DNA from: Arthrobacter bussei
GTDB taxonomy: Bacteria; Actinomycetota; Actinomycetes; Actinomycetales; Micrococcaceae
Length of the DNA stretch: 64,000 nucleotides
Direction of reading: 5' to 3'
Assembly (NCBI RefSeq): GCF_009377195.2
Contig: NZ_VJXX01000001.1
Coordinates: 1,364,001-1,428,000, forward strand
The position numbers and the translations under genes are program-made. Below, in pieces: positions 15,277-23,491 of this stretch. A model generated the notes under the pieces. It was not told where the DNA came from and searched no databases. It saw only the letters and a program-made list of their open reading frames with translations. Position 1 is the stretch's first letter. Every line of letters starts with the position of its first letter.

Positions 15277-16827
15277 ATGACGACCCCTGCCGACACCGCT
15301 GCCGCCGGCTCCCGGCACTTCGTGCCCGAGGACCTGCCCACCCACCTTCAGCACTACATCGGTGGACGGACCGTCGACTCCATCGGCGGGAAGACCTTCG
15401 AGGTGCTGGATCCGGTCTCGAACCGGACCTACGCCACGGCCGCGGCCGGCCAGGCGGAGGACGTGGACGCCGCTGTCGCCGCTGCGCGGGAGGCGTTCCT
15501 GCACGGTCCGTGGCCCCGCATGAAGCCGCGCGAGCGCGCCCGCGTCCTCAACCGCATCGCGGACGCCGTGGAGGCCCAGGAATCACGGCTGGCCGAGCTC
15601 GAGACCTTCGACACGGGCCTGCCGATCACCCAGGCCAAGGGCCAGGCGCTCCGCGCCGCCGAGAACTTCCGCTTCTTCGCGGACCTCATCGTGGCCCAGT
15701 TCGACGACGCCATGAAGGTGCCCGGATCGCAGATCAACTACGTGAACCGGAAGCCCATCGGCGTCGCCGGGCTCATCACGCCCTGGAACACGCCCTTCAT
15801 GCTGGAGTCCTGGAAGCTCGCGCCCGCCCTGGCCACGGGCAACACCGTGGTCCTCAAGCCCGCCGAGTTCACGCCCCTCTCCGCCTCCCTCTGGGCGCGG
15901 ATCTTCGAGGACGCGGGCCTGCCGGCGGGGGTCTTCAACCTCGTGAACGGCCTCGGCGAGGAAGCGGGGGACGCGCTGGTGAAGCACCCCGGCGTCCCGC
16001 TCATCTCCTTCACCGGTGAGACCACCACCGGACAGACCATCTTCCGGAACGCCGCCGAGAACCTCAAGGGCCTCTCCATGGAGCTCGGCGGAAAGTCCCC
16101 CTGCATCGTCTTCGCGGACGCCGATCTCGACGCCGCCATCGACTCCGCGCTGTTCGGGGTGTTCTCCCTCAACGGCGAACGCTGCACGGCGGGCTCGCGC
16201 ATCCTCGTCGAACGCCCGGTGTACGACGCGTTCTGCGAGGCGTATGCCGCGCGGGCGAGGGCCATCGTCGTCGGTGATCCCCACGACCCGAGGACCGAGG
16301 TCGGCGCACTCGTCCACCCCGTGCACTTCGACAAGGTGGCCTCCTACGTGGAGCTCGGGAAGACCGAGGGCCGCCTCCTCGCCGGTGGCGGACGCCCGGA
16401 CCACCTCCCGGAGGGCAACTACATCGCCCCCACGGTGTTCGCCGACGTCTCCCCCGACGCGCGGATCTTCCAGGAGGAGATCTTCGGTCCCGTCGTCACC
16501 ATCACGCCGTTCGACACCGACGCCGAGGCGCTCGAGCTCGCGAACAACACCCGGTACGGGCTCGCCGCCTATGTCTGGACCCGCGACCTGGCGCGCGCCC
16601 ACACCTTCTCGCAGAACGTCGAGGCGGGCATGGTGTGGCTCAACAGCCACAACGTCCGCGATCTGCGCACCCCCTTCGGTGGGGTGAAGTCCTCCGGCCT
16701 CGGCCATGAGGGGGGGTACCGCTCCATCGATTTCTACACGGATCAGCAGGCCGTCCACATCACCCTCGGTACGGTCCACACCCCGAAGTTCGGCAGCATC
16801 GCGGCCTCCGCCGCCAACGAGGGCTGA
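15277..16827 (+). CDS. hpaE: 5-carboxymethyl-2-hydroxymuconate semialdehyde dehydrogenase
   Basis: A 516-residue NAD-dependent aldehyde dehydrogenase. Substrate and cofactor motifs are GLITPWNTPFMLESWKLAPALATGN, the nucleotide-site block FTGETTTGQTIF, the general-base glutamate in LSMELGGKSPCIVF and the catalytic cysteine in NGERCTAGSR. DLRTPFGGVKSSGLGHEGG near the end is typical of the HpaE branch. It oxidises the ring-cleavage product of homoprotocatechuate to 5-carboxymethyl-2-hydroxymuconate. The ATG at 15277 is ten bases after gntR; the open frame runs further up into gntR but the family start is here. Third gene of the operon and directly before hpaD, which supports the specific name. 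Confidence 0.93.
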   Translation: MTTPADTAAAGSRHFVPEDLPTHLQHYIGGRTVDSIGGKTFEVLDPVSNRTYATAAAGQAEDVDAAVAAAREAFLHGPWPRMKPRERARVLNRIADAVEAQESRLAELETFDTGLPITQAKGQALRAAENFRFFADLIVAQFDDAMKVPGSQINYVNRKPIGVAGLITPWNTPFMLESWKLAPALATGNTVVLKPAEFTPLSASLWARIFEDAGLPAGVFNLVNGLGEEAGDALVKHPGVPLISFTGETTTGQTIFRNAAENLKGLSMELGGKSPCIVFADADLDAAIDSALFGVFSLNGERCTAGSRILVERPVYDAFCEAYAARARAIVVGDPHDPRTEVGALVHPVHFDKVASYVELGKTEGRLLAGGGRPDHLPEGNYIAPTVFADVSPDARIFQEEIFGPVVTITPFDTDAEALELANNTRYGLAAYVWTRDLARAHTFSQNVEAGMVWLNSHNVRDLRTPFGGVKSSGLGHEGGYRSIDFYTDQQAVHITLGTVHTPKFGSIAASAANEG

Positions 16828-16867
16828 CCCGCCCTCCCGTCCACCCTCCCTCGAAGAAGAGAAGACC

Positions 16868-17941
16868 ATGACTGATTTCGTCCCCACCCCCGCCCTGCCC
16901 GCCCCGGACATCGTGCGCTGCGCCTACATGGAGATCGTGGTCACCGACCTGGCCCGTTCGCGCGCCTTCTACGTCGACGTGCTCGGCCTGCACGTCACCG
17001 AGGAGGACGACGAGGCCATCTACCTGCGCTCGCTCGAGGAGTTCATCCACCACAACCTCGTGCTCCGCAAGGGGCCGGTCGCAGCCGTGGCCGCCTTCGC
17101 CTACCGGGTGAGGTCCCCCGAGGAGGTGGATGCCGCGGAGGCGTACTACCGCGAGCTGGGCTGCCGCACCGAGCGTCGTGCCGGCGGCTTCACGAAGGGC
17201 ATCGGCGACTCGGTCCGGGTCGAGGACCCCCTCGGCTTCCCCTACGAGTTCTTCTACGAGGTGGAGCACGTGGAACGGCTGACGCAGCGCTACGACCTGT
17301 ACTCCGCGGGTGAACTGGTCCGGCTGGACCATTTCAACCAGGTCACCCCCGACGTCCCCCGCGGCAGGGCGTACCTCGAGGACCTCGGCTTCCGCGTCTC
17401 GGAGGACATCCAGGACGCCGACGGCGTCAGCTACGCGGTGTGGATGCACCGCAAGCAGACCGTCCATGACACGGCGCTGACCGGAGGCGATGGACCGCGC
17501 ATGCACCACGTCGCCTTCGCCACCCATGAGAAGCACAACATCATCCAGATCTGCGACAAGATGGGCGCCCTCCGCATCTCCGACCGCATCGAGCGCGGCC
17601 CCGGGCGCCACGGTGTCTCGAACGCCTTCTACCTGTACATCCTCGATCCGGACGACCACCGCATCGAGATCTACACGCAGGACTACTACACGGGTGATCC
17701 GGACAATCCCACCGTCACGTGGGACGTGCACGACAACCAGCGCCGCGACTGGTGGGGCAACGCCGTCGTGCCGTCCTGGTACACCGAGGCGTCCCTGGTG
17801 CTCGACCTCGACGGCAAACCGCAGCCCGTCACGGCCCGCGAGGACAGGAGCGAGATGGCGGTGACCGTCGGCGCCGACGGCTTCTCCTACACCCGGGACG
17901 CGGGCACCGAGAAGGGCTTCAAGCTCGGGGCGCAGCTGTAG
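16868..17941 (+). CDS. hpaD: 3,4-dihydroxyphenylacetate (homoprotocatechuate) 2,3-dioxygenase
   Basis: A 357-residue extradiol dioxygenase of the VOC fold, almost identical in remembered sequence to the Brevibacterium fuscum enzyme. The metal ligands H155, H214 and E267 fall at exactly the numbers used for that enzyme, as do the catalytic H200 and the second-sphere Y257. It cleaves homoprotocatechuate next to the hydroxyls with O2 and Fe(II) to 5-carboxymethyl-2-hydroxymuconate semialdehyde. GAAGAAGAGAAG precedes the ATG. It lies 40 bases after hpaE and two bases before hpaH. This is the best-supported functional call in the window and fixes the role of the operon. Confidence 0.97.
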   Translation: MTDFVPTPALPAPDIVRCAYMEIVVTDLARSRAFYVDVLGLHVTEEDDEAIYLRSLEEFIHHNLVLRKGPVAAVAAFAYRVRSPEEVDAAEAYYRELGCRTERRAGGFTKGIGDSVRVEDPLGFPYEFFYEVEHVERLTQRYDLYSAGELVRLDHFNQVTPDVPRGRAYLEDLGFRVSEDIQDADGVSYAVWMHRKQTVHDTALTGGDGPRMHHVAFATHEKHNIIQICDKMGALRISDRIERGPGRHGVSNAFYLYILDPDDHRIEIYTQDYYTGDPDNPTVTWDVHDNQRRDWWGNAVVPSWYTEASLVLDLDGKPQPVTAREDRSEMAVTVGADGFSYTRDAGTEKGFKLGAQL

Positions 17942-17943
17942 CC

Positions 17944-18729
17944 ATGCTGGACACGACGACGATCCGGGCCATCGCGGACGAACTCCTCGAAGCGGGCCGC
18001 ACGCGGACCCCGGTCCCCCTCCTGACCGCCCGCTACCCGGACATGACGGTCGAGGACTCCTACGCCGTCCAGCGCCTGTGGCGGCAGCGGAACGAGGCTG
18101 CCGGACGCACGCTGGTGGGGCGCAAGATCGGCCTGACCTCGCGCGCCATGCAGGCCGCCACCGGCATCACCGAGCCCGACTACGGCTCCATCTTCGACGA
18201 CATGGTCCTCGAGACGGGCTGCTCGGTGGAGTGGGAGCGCTACACCGGGCCACGCGTCGAGGTGGAGCTCGCGTTCGTGCTGAAGGACGATCTCACCGGG
18301 CCCGGCTGCACCCTCTTCGACGTGCTGAACGCCACCGACTACGTGGTGCCCGCCCTCGAGATCCTCGACTCACGCATCGAGATGACGGGCCGCACCATCG
18401 TGGACACCATCTCCGACAACGCGGCGATGGGCGCCATGGTGGTCGGCGGCCGGCCGGTGCGGCCCGACGCCGTCGACCTCCGATGGGTCGCCGCCCTCCT
18501 GTACCGGAACCAGGTGGTGGAGGAGACCGGTGTCGCGGCCGGGGTCCTCGACCATCCCGCCGCCGGCGTGCACTGGCTCGCGAACAAGATCGCCGCCCAC
18601 GGGGACGGGCTGAAGGTCGGGGACATCATCCTCGCCGGGTCCTTCACGCGCCCGGTCGCGGTGGACCGGGGCGACACGATCCACGCCGACTACGGACCCC
18701 TGGGAGCCGTGACGTGCCACTTCCACTGA
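17944..18729 (+). CDS. hpaH: 2-oxo-hept-4-ene-1,7-dioate hydratase
   Basis: A 261-residue member of the FAH-like hydratase/decarboxylase family. GRKIGLTSRAMQAATGITEPDYGSIFDDM is the family block with the substrate lysine, followed by RVEVELAFVLKDDL (Mg2+-binding glutamates) and GVHWLANKIAAHGDGLKVGDIILAGSFT near the end. It adds water to 2-oxohept-4-ene-1,7-dioate to give the aldolase substrate. The start lies two bases after the hpaD stop; the end overlaps the start of the aldolase gene by 16 bases, indicating tight coupling. Position between hpaD and hpaI supports this function over related vinylpyruvate hydratases. Confidence 0.93.
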   Translation: MLDTTTIRAIADELLEAGRTRTPVPLLTARYPDMTVEDSYAVQRLWRQRNEAAGRTLVGRKIGLTSRAMQAATGITEPDYGSIFDDMVLETGCSVEWERYTGPRVEVELAFVLKDDLTGPGCTLFDVLNATDYVVPALEILDSRIEMTGRTIVDTISDNAAMGAMVVGGRPVRPDAVDLRWVAALLYRNQVVEETGVAAGVLDHPAAGVHWLANKIAAHGDGLKVGDIILAGSFTRPVAVDRGDTIHADYGPLGAVTCHFH

Positions 18730-19520
18730 GCACCACCTTCCCCCACGCCCTCGCCGGGTCGGAGCGTCCGCTCGCCGGGATGTGGGTGTGCTCCGGCAGC
18801 CCGCTCGTCGCGGAGATCTGCGCCGGCTCCGGCCTCGACTGGCTGTTGATCGACGCCGAGCACAGCCCGAACGGGCTCGAATCGATCCTCGCCCAGCTGC
18901 AGGCCGTCCACGGCTACCCCGTGCAGGTGCTCGTGCGACCGCCCGTGAACGATCCCGTGCTCATCAAGCAGTACCTCGACCTCGGCGTGCAGAACCTGCT
19001 GATCCCCATGGTGCACTCCGTGGCGGACGCCGAGGCCGCCGTCGCGGCCACCCGGTATCCGCCCGAGGGCGTGCGGGGCGTCGGATCCGCGCTGGCACGC
19101 GCGGCGCGCTGGAACAGGGTGCCGGACTACCTCGCCACCGCGGCCGGCACGGTCAGCGTGACCGTCCAGATCGAGTCCGCCGCCGCCGTCGACGCGGTGG
19201 AGGACATCCTCGCGGTGGACGGCGTGGACGCGATCTTCGTGGGACCGTCCGATCTCGCCGCCTCGATGGGGCTGCTCGGTCAGCAGGAACACCCCGAGGT
19301 CCGTGCCGCCGTCGAGCGCTGCCTCGCTGGGGCAGGACGCGCGGATGTCCCTGCCGGCGTCAACGCCTTCAGCCCGGCGACCGCGCACCACTACCTCGAC
19401 GCGGGTGCGCGCTTCATCCTCGTCGGGGCCGACGTCGCCCTGCTGGCGCGGGGGTCGGAGGGCCTGGCCACGGCCTTCGTCCGGTCTGCGGACGGCACCG
19501 GACCGGCCACGAGCTACTGA
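18714..19520 (+). CDS. hpaI: 4-hydroxy-2-oxoheptanedioate aldolase
   Basis: A 268-residue class II pyruvate aldolase with a TIM barrel. Catalytic histidine is in DWLLIDAEHSPNGLESI, the metal-binding glutamate in VTVQIESAAAVDAVEDI and the aspartate in DAIFVGPSDLAASMG; GVNAFSPATAHHYLDAGARFILVGADVALL closes the barrel. It splits 4-hydroxy-2-oxoheptanedioate into pyruvate and succinic semialdehyde, the last step of the homoprotocatechuate pathway. No ATG lies near the homologous start; the GTG at 18714 has GGGAG seven bases upstream and gives VPLPLSTTFPHALAG. It overlaps hpaH by 16 bases and ends the operon. Confidence 0.93.
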   Translation: MPLPLSTTFPHALAGSERPLAGMWVCSGSPLVAEICAGSGLDWLLIDAEHSPNGLESILAQLQAVHGYPVQVLVRPPVNDPVLIKQYLDLGVQNLLIPMVHSVADAEAAVAATRYPPEGVRGVGSALARAARWNRVPDYLATAAGTVSVTVQIESAAAVDAVEDILAVDGVDAIFVGPSDLAASMGLLGQQEHPEVRAAVERCLAGAGRADVPAGVNAFSPATAHHYLDAGARFILVGADVALLARGSEGLATAFVRSADGTGPATSY

Positions 19521-19547
19521 CCTCCGGGCGTGCCGGCCCTCGTTGCT

Positions 19548-19573
19548 CGGGGCATGCCCCGCGACGGCCGGGG
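19548..19573. terminator. Hairpin pair between convergent hpaI and DUF808 gene
   Basis: CGGGGCATGCCCCG (19548-19561) is a perfect 14-bp palindrome and its right arm can alternatively pair with CGGGG at 19569-19573. The structure lies between the stops of two convergent genes, where a bidirectional terminator is expected. No T-run follows on either strand, common for high-GC actinobacteria. Confidence 0.45.
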
Positions 19574-19586
19574 CCAGGCGGGCCGG

Positions 19587-20597
19587 TCAGGCGCCGTCGT
19601 GCCCCTTCGGGAGGTGACCCGCGACGGCCGCGCGGAGGTCACCCTCCTGGTGGTCCCCCTTCCGGCCGAACGGCAGGACCTTCAGGAGCGGGTGCACCAC
19701 GGCCATGACCACGGAGCCCCAGATGGCACCGACGATCGCGGAGCACAGCGTGTTCACGAGCCAGGCGAGGAAGCCGCCGACGACGGGGATGCCGACGAAC
19801 GGCTCCTCCACGGTGTGCACGAGGTCGTAGGGCAGGTGCCACCCGAGGTCGTAGGCGCCCTGCAGCATGATGTGCCCGCCGACCCACAGCATGGCGATGG
19901 TTCCGACAAGGGTGATCCCGGCGAGCACGGCGGGCATCCCCTTGACGAGGAGCGCACCGAGGCGCTTCGAGGCGGGTGAATCCTTCGTCGTCAGATGCAG
20001 CCCGATGTCGTCCATCTTGACGATCAGCGCGACCGCCCCGTAGACGGCGACCGTGATGATGAGGGCGACGACGACCAGGATGATCCCCTTGGCCCAGATG
20101 GACTCGGCCGCCACCTCGTTGAGCGAGATGACCATGATCTCGCAGGAGAGGATGAAGTCGGTGGTGATGGCCCCCTTGGTGACCTTCGCCTCGGCTTCCG
20201 GTCCGCGGTCGACGGCGGGGGTGTCCTTCGCCTCGTGGTGGCCCCGGAGCTTGTGCCACACCTTCTCGGCGCCCTCGTAGCAGAGGTAGGTCCCGCCGAG
20301 CATCAGGACGAACGGGATGACCCCGGGGATGAAGGCGCTGATCAGCAGCAGTGCCGGCAGGATGATCAGCAGCTTGTTGCGGAGCGAACCCCAGAAGATC
20401 CGCTTGATCATCGGCAGTTCACGGGAGGGATCGGCGCCGGAGACGTACTGCGGCGTCACGGCGGCGTCGTCGATCACCACGCCCGCGGCCTTCATGCTCG
20501 CCCGTCCGGCACCGGCGGCGACGTCGTCCACCGAGGCGGCGGCGATGCGCGCGAGGGCCGCGACGTCGTCGAGCAGCGCGACGAGGCCGCCGCTCAC
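19587..20597 (-). CDS. DUF808 family membrane protein
   Basis: A 336-residue integral membrane protein. The start MSGGLVALLDDVAALARIAAASVDDVAAGAGRA and the block KAAGVVIDDAAVTPQYVSG are conserved in the DUF808 (E. coli YedI) family. Then come hydrophobic segments LIILPALLLISAFIPGVIPFVLMLGGTYLCYEG, a soluble loop with many charges, and further segments at IILVVVALIITVAVYGAVALIV, AVLAGITLVGTIAMLWVGG and AIVGAIWGSVVMAVVHPLL. No function is known for the family. It is convergent with hpaI and appears to be a single-gene unit; about 520 non-coding bases separate it from the next gene. Confidence 0.9.
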   Translation of the reverse strand: MSGGLVALLDDVAALARIAAASVDDVAAGAGRASMKAAGVVIDDAAVTPQYVSGADPSRELPMIKRIFWGSLRNKLLIILPALLLISAFIPGVIPFVLMLGGTYLCYEGAEKVWHKLRGHHEAKDTPAVDRGPEAEAKVTKGAITTDFILSCEIMVISLNEVAAESIWAKGIILVVVALIITVAVYGAVALIVKMDDIGLHLTTKDSPASKRLGALLVKGMPAVLAGITLVGTIAMLWVGGHIMLQGAYDLGWHLPYDLVHTVEEPFVGIPVVGGFLAWLVNTLCSAIVGAIWGSVVMAVVHPLLKVLPFGRKGDHQEGDLRAAVAGHLPKGHDGA

Positions 20598-21120
20598 AGG
20601 GACCCACCCCCCGCGGGGACGGACGGCTGGGCGTGGACGCCCCGGTCGGAGCAGGTGTTCGGCATGGTCAGATCATATGTCGGGGCGGGCACCGGCGGCG
20701 GGCGGGAGTCCCGATCCCGCCGCCGCGGCCCTCACGGCCGCTCCGCCCTCTCGGCTCGATCGATGGCCCGGCCGAGGCGTTCGCGGTCCGACGAGCTGAC
20801 CAGCCTGTACTGGCACGTGGGTCGCCCCGGCCCATCGAGATGACACACGTCACGAGTCGCGGTGAGAGGAGCCTGGTTGCAGCCACTCACTGCAACCAGG
20901 CCCTTCTCCTCGACCGGCGTGTGCTTCGCACGACCGGTCGAGCACCCATCCAGCTATCGCGGACCGGATGGGACGCAGGGCAATCAGTGGCCTTCCGAGG
21001 AAACCTCGAGTCAGTGAGCAGATTCGGTGCTGCCCGAGGCGAAGGACGTTCTGCGGAACTGCGGTCAGAGAGATTCCAGGAGACGGCCTCTCCCGTCGTC
21101 GACCCAGGGGCAACCGTCCC
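20598..21120. other. Non-coding stretch between DUF808 gene and MocA operon
   Basis: No convincing gene is seen in these 523 bases in either direction: frames that stay open lack family-like composition. The stretch holds the DUF808 promoter (left part) and the cluster of hairpins listed separately at 20872-21008. It lies where the sequence changes from the very GC-rich hpa region to the sugar-utilisation genes and may be an insertion boundary. Confidence 0.6.
20872..21008. repeat. Cluster of four stem-loops in non-coding DNA
   Basis: Four inverted repeats follow each other: CCTGGTTGCAG / CTGCAACCAGG (20872-20900, perfect 11-bp arms, 7-base loop); CTCGACCGG / CCGGTCGAG (20909-20942, perfect 9-bp arms, with GTGC/GCAC inside); CCCATCC / GGATGGG (20945-20972, 14-base loop); and CGAGG / CCTCG (20996-21008, 3-base loop). 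It does not fold as a tRNA. It could be a structured RNA, the end of a lost element, or an attachment/recombination site; I cannot decide. Confidence 0.55.
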
Positions 21121-22215
21121 TCACAGGGAGGTCAGCGGCACCAGGGGGGGTCTGACCACCGTGCTCCGTATCGTCTCGGCCCTCCCGCTGGAGGTAGAAG
21201 TCAGCAGCGATTCCATGACGTCGAGTACGTGGTAGGCGAGGTTGCCGTTCGCCCTGTGCTGCTCGCCGTTCGGCGTTGATGCCATGTCGGCGAGCCCGTA
21301 CCCCCTGCCCGCACCGGTGTATCCCGCACTGACGGGAAGCACCGTCCACCCGTCCTGATGCCCGTTCCCGAGGCTGCAGATGGACACCTCGCCGTCGAAA
21401 TAGTTCGGATCAGGAACGGTGAGGCTGGCCAGCTCCCCGTGTATCTCGATATTGGAAGCCCGCGTTCGTACCGCATCGAAACTCATGACCAGGGTGGAAA
21501 GAGCTCCGGACTCGTGGACGAGGACGCCGGTAACGTGCGTGTCGATGGAGACGGGTACGGTCTGTCCCGCGCGCGGACCGGATTCGATGGTCCGCTCCTT
21601 CCGCGTGTGGCTGGCCGCACCGATGACGGACGTGACCGGCCCCAGCAGGGTGACGAGCGCGGTGACGTAGTACGGGCCCATGTCCAGCAGGGGCCCGCCA
21701 CCGGGGACGTAGTAGAAGTCGGGGTTGGGGTGCCACCGTTCGTGGCCCGGTGCCATCATCGTGGCCGAGGCCGAGATCGGGCGGCCGATCATGCCGCTGT
21801 CGATGGCATCGCGGGCTGTCTGGATGCCTGTCCCGAGCACGGTGTCGGGCGCACACCCGATGCGCACTCCGGCTTCGGTGGCCAGGGCGAGCACCTCCCG
21901 TGCTTCACCCGTGCTCGCAGCGAGGGGCTTTTCGCCGTAGACGTTCTTGCCGGCAGCGATGGCCAGGGAAGCCACTTCTGCGTGGGCGGCAGGGATCGTG
22001 AGGTTCAGGACCGTGTCGATCCCGGGGTCGGCCAGGAGCTCGTCCACCGTCAGCGCCCGCACGCTCTCCTGCGATGCGGCGACGGCTTCCGCGCGGCTGA
22101 AGTCGAGATCCGCCACCGCCCTCAGATTCACCGATTCCAGCGACGGCAGGGTCTTCAGGTACTGGGCCACGATCGCTCCGCAGCCGATGATTCCGACGTT
22201 CAACGGCTCGCCCAC
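21121..22215 (-). CDS. Gfo/Idh/MocA family oxidoreductase
   Basis: A 364-residue NAD(P)-dependent sugar or inositol dehydrogenase. The Rossmann fingerprint is NVGIIGCGAIVAQYLKTL (residues 6-23), the conserved EKP is in AIAAGKNVYGEKPLAAS, and the C-terminal beta-sheet domain starts with GRPISASATMMAPGHERWHPNPDFYYVPGGGPLLDMGPYYV, where GG.L.D.G.Y.. is the substrate-binding signature with a lysine replaced by Met-Gly in the common GxHxxD position. It is last in a four-gene minus-strand operon with an isomerase-like gene, thuA and a second oxidoreductase, overlapping thuA by 16 bases. The substrate is likely a sugar or cyclitol; it is not identifiable. Confidence 0.88.
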   Translation of the reverse strand: MGEPLNVGIIGCGAIVAQYLKTLPSLESVNLRAVADLDFSRAEAVAASQESVRALTVDELLADPGIDTVLNLTIPAAHAEVASLAIAAGKNVYGEKPLAASTGEAREVLALATEAGVRIGCAPDTVLGTGIQTARDAIDSGMIGRPISASATMMAPGHERWHPNPDFYYVPGGGPLLDMGPYYVTALVTLLGPVTSVIGAASHTRKERTIESGPRAGQTVPVSIDTHVTGVLVHESGALSTLVMSFDAVRTRASNIEIHGELASLTVPDPNYFDGEVSICSLGNGHQDGWTVLPVSAGYTGAGRGYGLADMASTPNGEQHRANGNLAYHVLDVMESLLTSTSSGRAETIRSTVVRPPLVPLTSL

Positions 22216-22895
22216 AGCAAACCCCTTTCGATGATGGTTCGGACGTTCGGATCATCGAGGATCTCGACGCGGTGACCGGGCGTCGAGACGAAGATGCGTC
22301 CCTCGCCCCACTGCCGGGTCCAGACGGCCGGAGACGTCACGGGGCGGTTCCACGGGTCCCAGTCACGGACCGCCTGGGTCGTGGTCGCGAGCACGTCGAT
22401 GTAGTCGTCCGCCAGGACCCAGTACTGCTCCGTGACGAGGTCGAAGTCCCCGATCCCCTGCATGATCGGATGGTCCGCCGCAGCCGGCAGCACGGTGACC
22501 CGATAGGGCACGTAGTTGTCGGACTGCTCGCCGATCCTCTCGTCCGGATGCTTGCCCGGATGGCACGCGAACTGCCCCCCGATGAGATGGAGGTAGTCCG
22601 ACTCGTTGCGGTAGGAATCGGCGATGCCGCCGTGCCATCCCGCGAGCCCGGTCCCCGCTTCGATGGCGGCCCGTAGCCCGATGAACTCGTCCTTCTCGAT
22701 GGTGTTCATCGTGGTGCACTGGAGGATCAGGTCCACGGTCGACAGGTAATCCGCATCCGCGTAGATCTTCGGCGATCCCTCGACCCGGACGGTGTACCCG
22801 TTCTCGCGGAGGAACGGGATGAAACGGTCCGTAGCCTCAACGGGCTGGTGACCGTCCCACCCCCCGCGGACGACGAGTGCTTTCTTCATGGTCAT
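22200..22895 (-). CDS. ThuA domain protein (trehalose-utilisation type)
   Basis: A 231-residue ThuA-like protein with the glutamine-amidotransferase-like fold. MKKALVVRGGWDGHQPVEATD opens the domain; GLAGWHGGIADSYRNESDYLHLIGGQFACHPG is the characteristic central block, and HPIMQGIGDFDLVTEQYWVL and RIFVSTPGHRVEILDDP complete it. ThuA of rhizobia takes part in trehalose/sucrose oxidation via 3-keto sugars; many homologues are linked to Gfo/Idh/MocA enzymes as here. It overlaps the preceding isomerase gene (ATGA) and the following oxidoreductase gene. A role in handling oxidised (keto) sugars is inference. Confidence 0.9.
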   Translation of the reverse strand: MTMKKALVVRGGWDGHQPVEATDRFIPFLRENGYTVRVEGSPKIYADADYLSTVDLILQCTTMNTIEKDEFIGLRAAIEAGTGLAGWHGGIADSYRNESDYLHLIGGQFACHPGKHPDERIGEQSDNYVPYRVTVLPAAADHPIMQGIGDFDLVTEQYWVLADDYIDVLATTTQAVRDWDPWNRPVTSPAVWTRQWGEGRIFVSTPGHRVEILDDPNVRTIIERGLLWASR

Positions 22896-23491
22896 GATCC
22901 TTCTTTCGTGGAGGCGTGCTCGGATACGTCAGGGATGCCCGCGTTCCGCACCGGGAAAGCGGCGTCGACGGCGGCAGCAGACGGGGCTGGGCGTGCCAGC
23001 TCTCGGACGAGCGCCAACGCTCGTGGGGCGCCGATGAGCCGGTCCATCCCGGCGTCCTCCCACTCGATGCTGGTGGGGCCTTCGTAGCCGATCGAGTTGA
23101 ACATGCGGATCGGGTTCCACGGGACGTCCCCGTGCCCGGTGACGAAGTCCCGGCCCTCGGGATCGCCGTCGCCCCGGACCTCGATGGCGAGGATGCCCTG
23201 GTGGCGTTCGTCGATCAGGCCATCGCACACGGCCTGTCCCGTCAGGTGGATGGCGATTGCATGGACGCTGAGGTTGTTCTCCGCGAGGATCCGCAGCCGG
23301 TCCTGCACGTAGTCGTCGTCGTGCGCCGCCCGAACCGGGTCCAGGTGATCCCCCCAGCAGGCGATCTCGAGACCGTCGTCGCCCCACTCGCCGGCCGGCC
23401 GGGCGACCTGCTCGAAGGGTAGGTCGGCCCATTGCCCGGTGAACAGGGTGACGGGGCGCGGTCCGATACCGGCCGGGGCAGCCTCAGACAT
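22892..23491 (-). pseudogene. Sugar phosphate isomerase/epimerase with large internal in-frame deletion
   Basis: Only 199 codons from the ATG at 23491. The first part (PVTLFTGQWADLPFEQVA ... IDERHQGILAIEV-RGDGDPEG, residues 13-113) and the last part (VTGHGDVPWNPIRMFNSIGYEGPTSIEWEDAGMDRL, residues 117-152) match the beginning and end of a xylose-isomerase-like TIM-barrel family whose members I remember as about 330 residues. The middle 130 or so residues, with most barrel strands and the metal-binding Glu/Asp/His, are missing at about 23150-23156. The frame is intact and overlaps with both neighbours are kept, so the deletion hardly disturbs the operon. The product is unlikely to be a working isomerase; a new small protein cannot be excluded. 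Confidence 0.75.

Noticed and set aside
20872..20972. Possible tRNA gene
   Set aside because: Several stems exist but no cloverleaf, T-loop consensus or CCA-side acceptor pairing can be drawn.
20598..21279. Small open frames in the gene-free stretch (both strands)
   Set aside because: They lack ribosome sites and family-like sequence and run through the inverted repeats.
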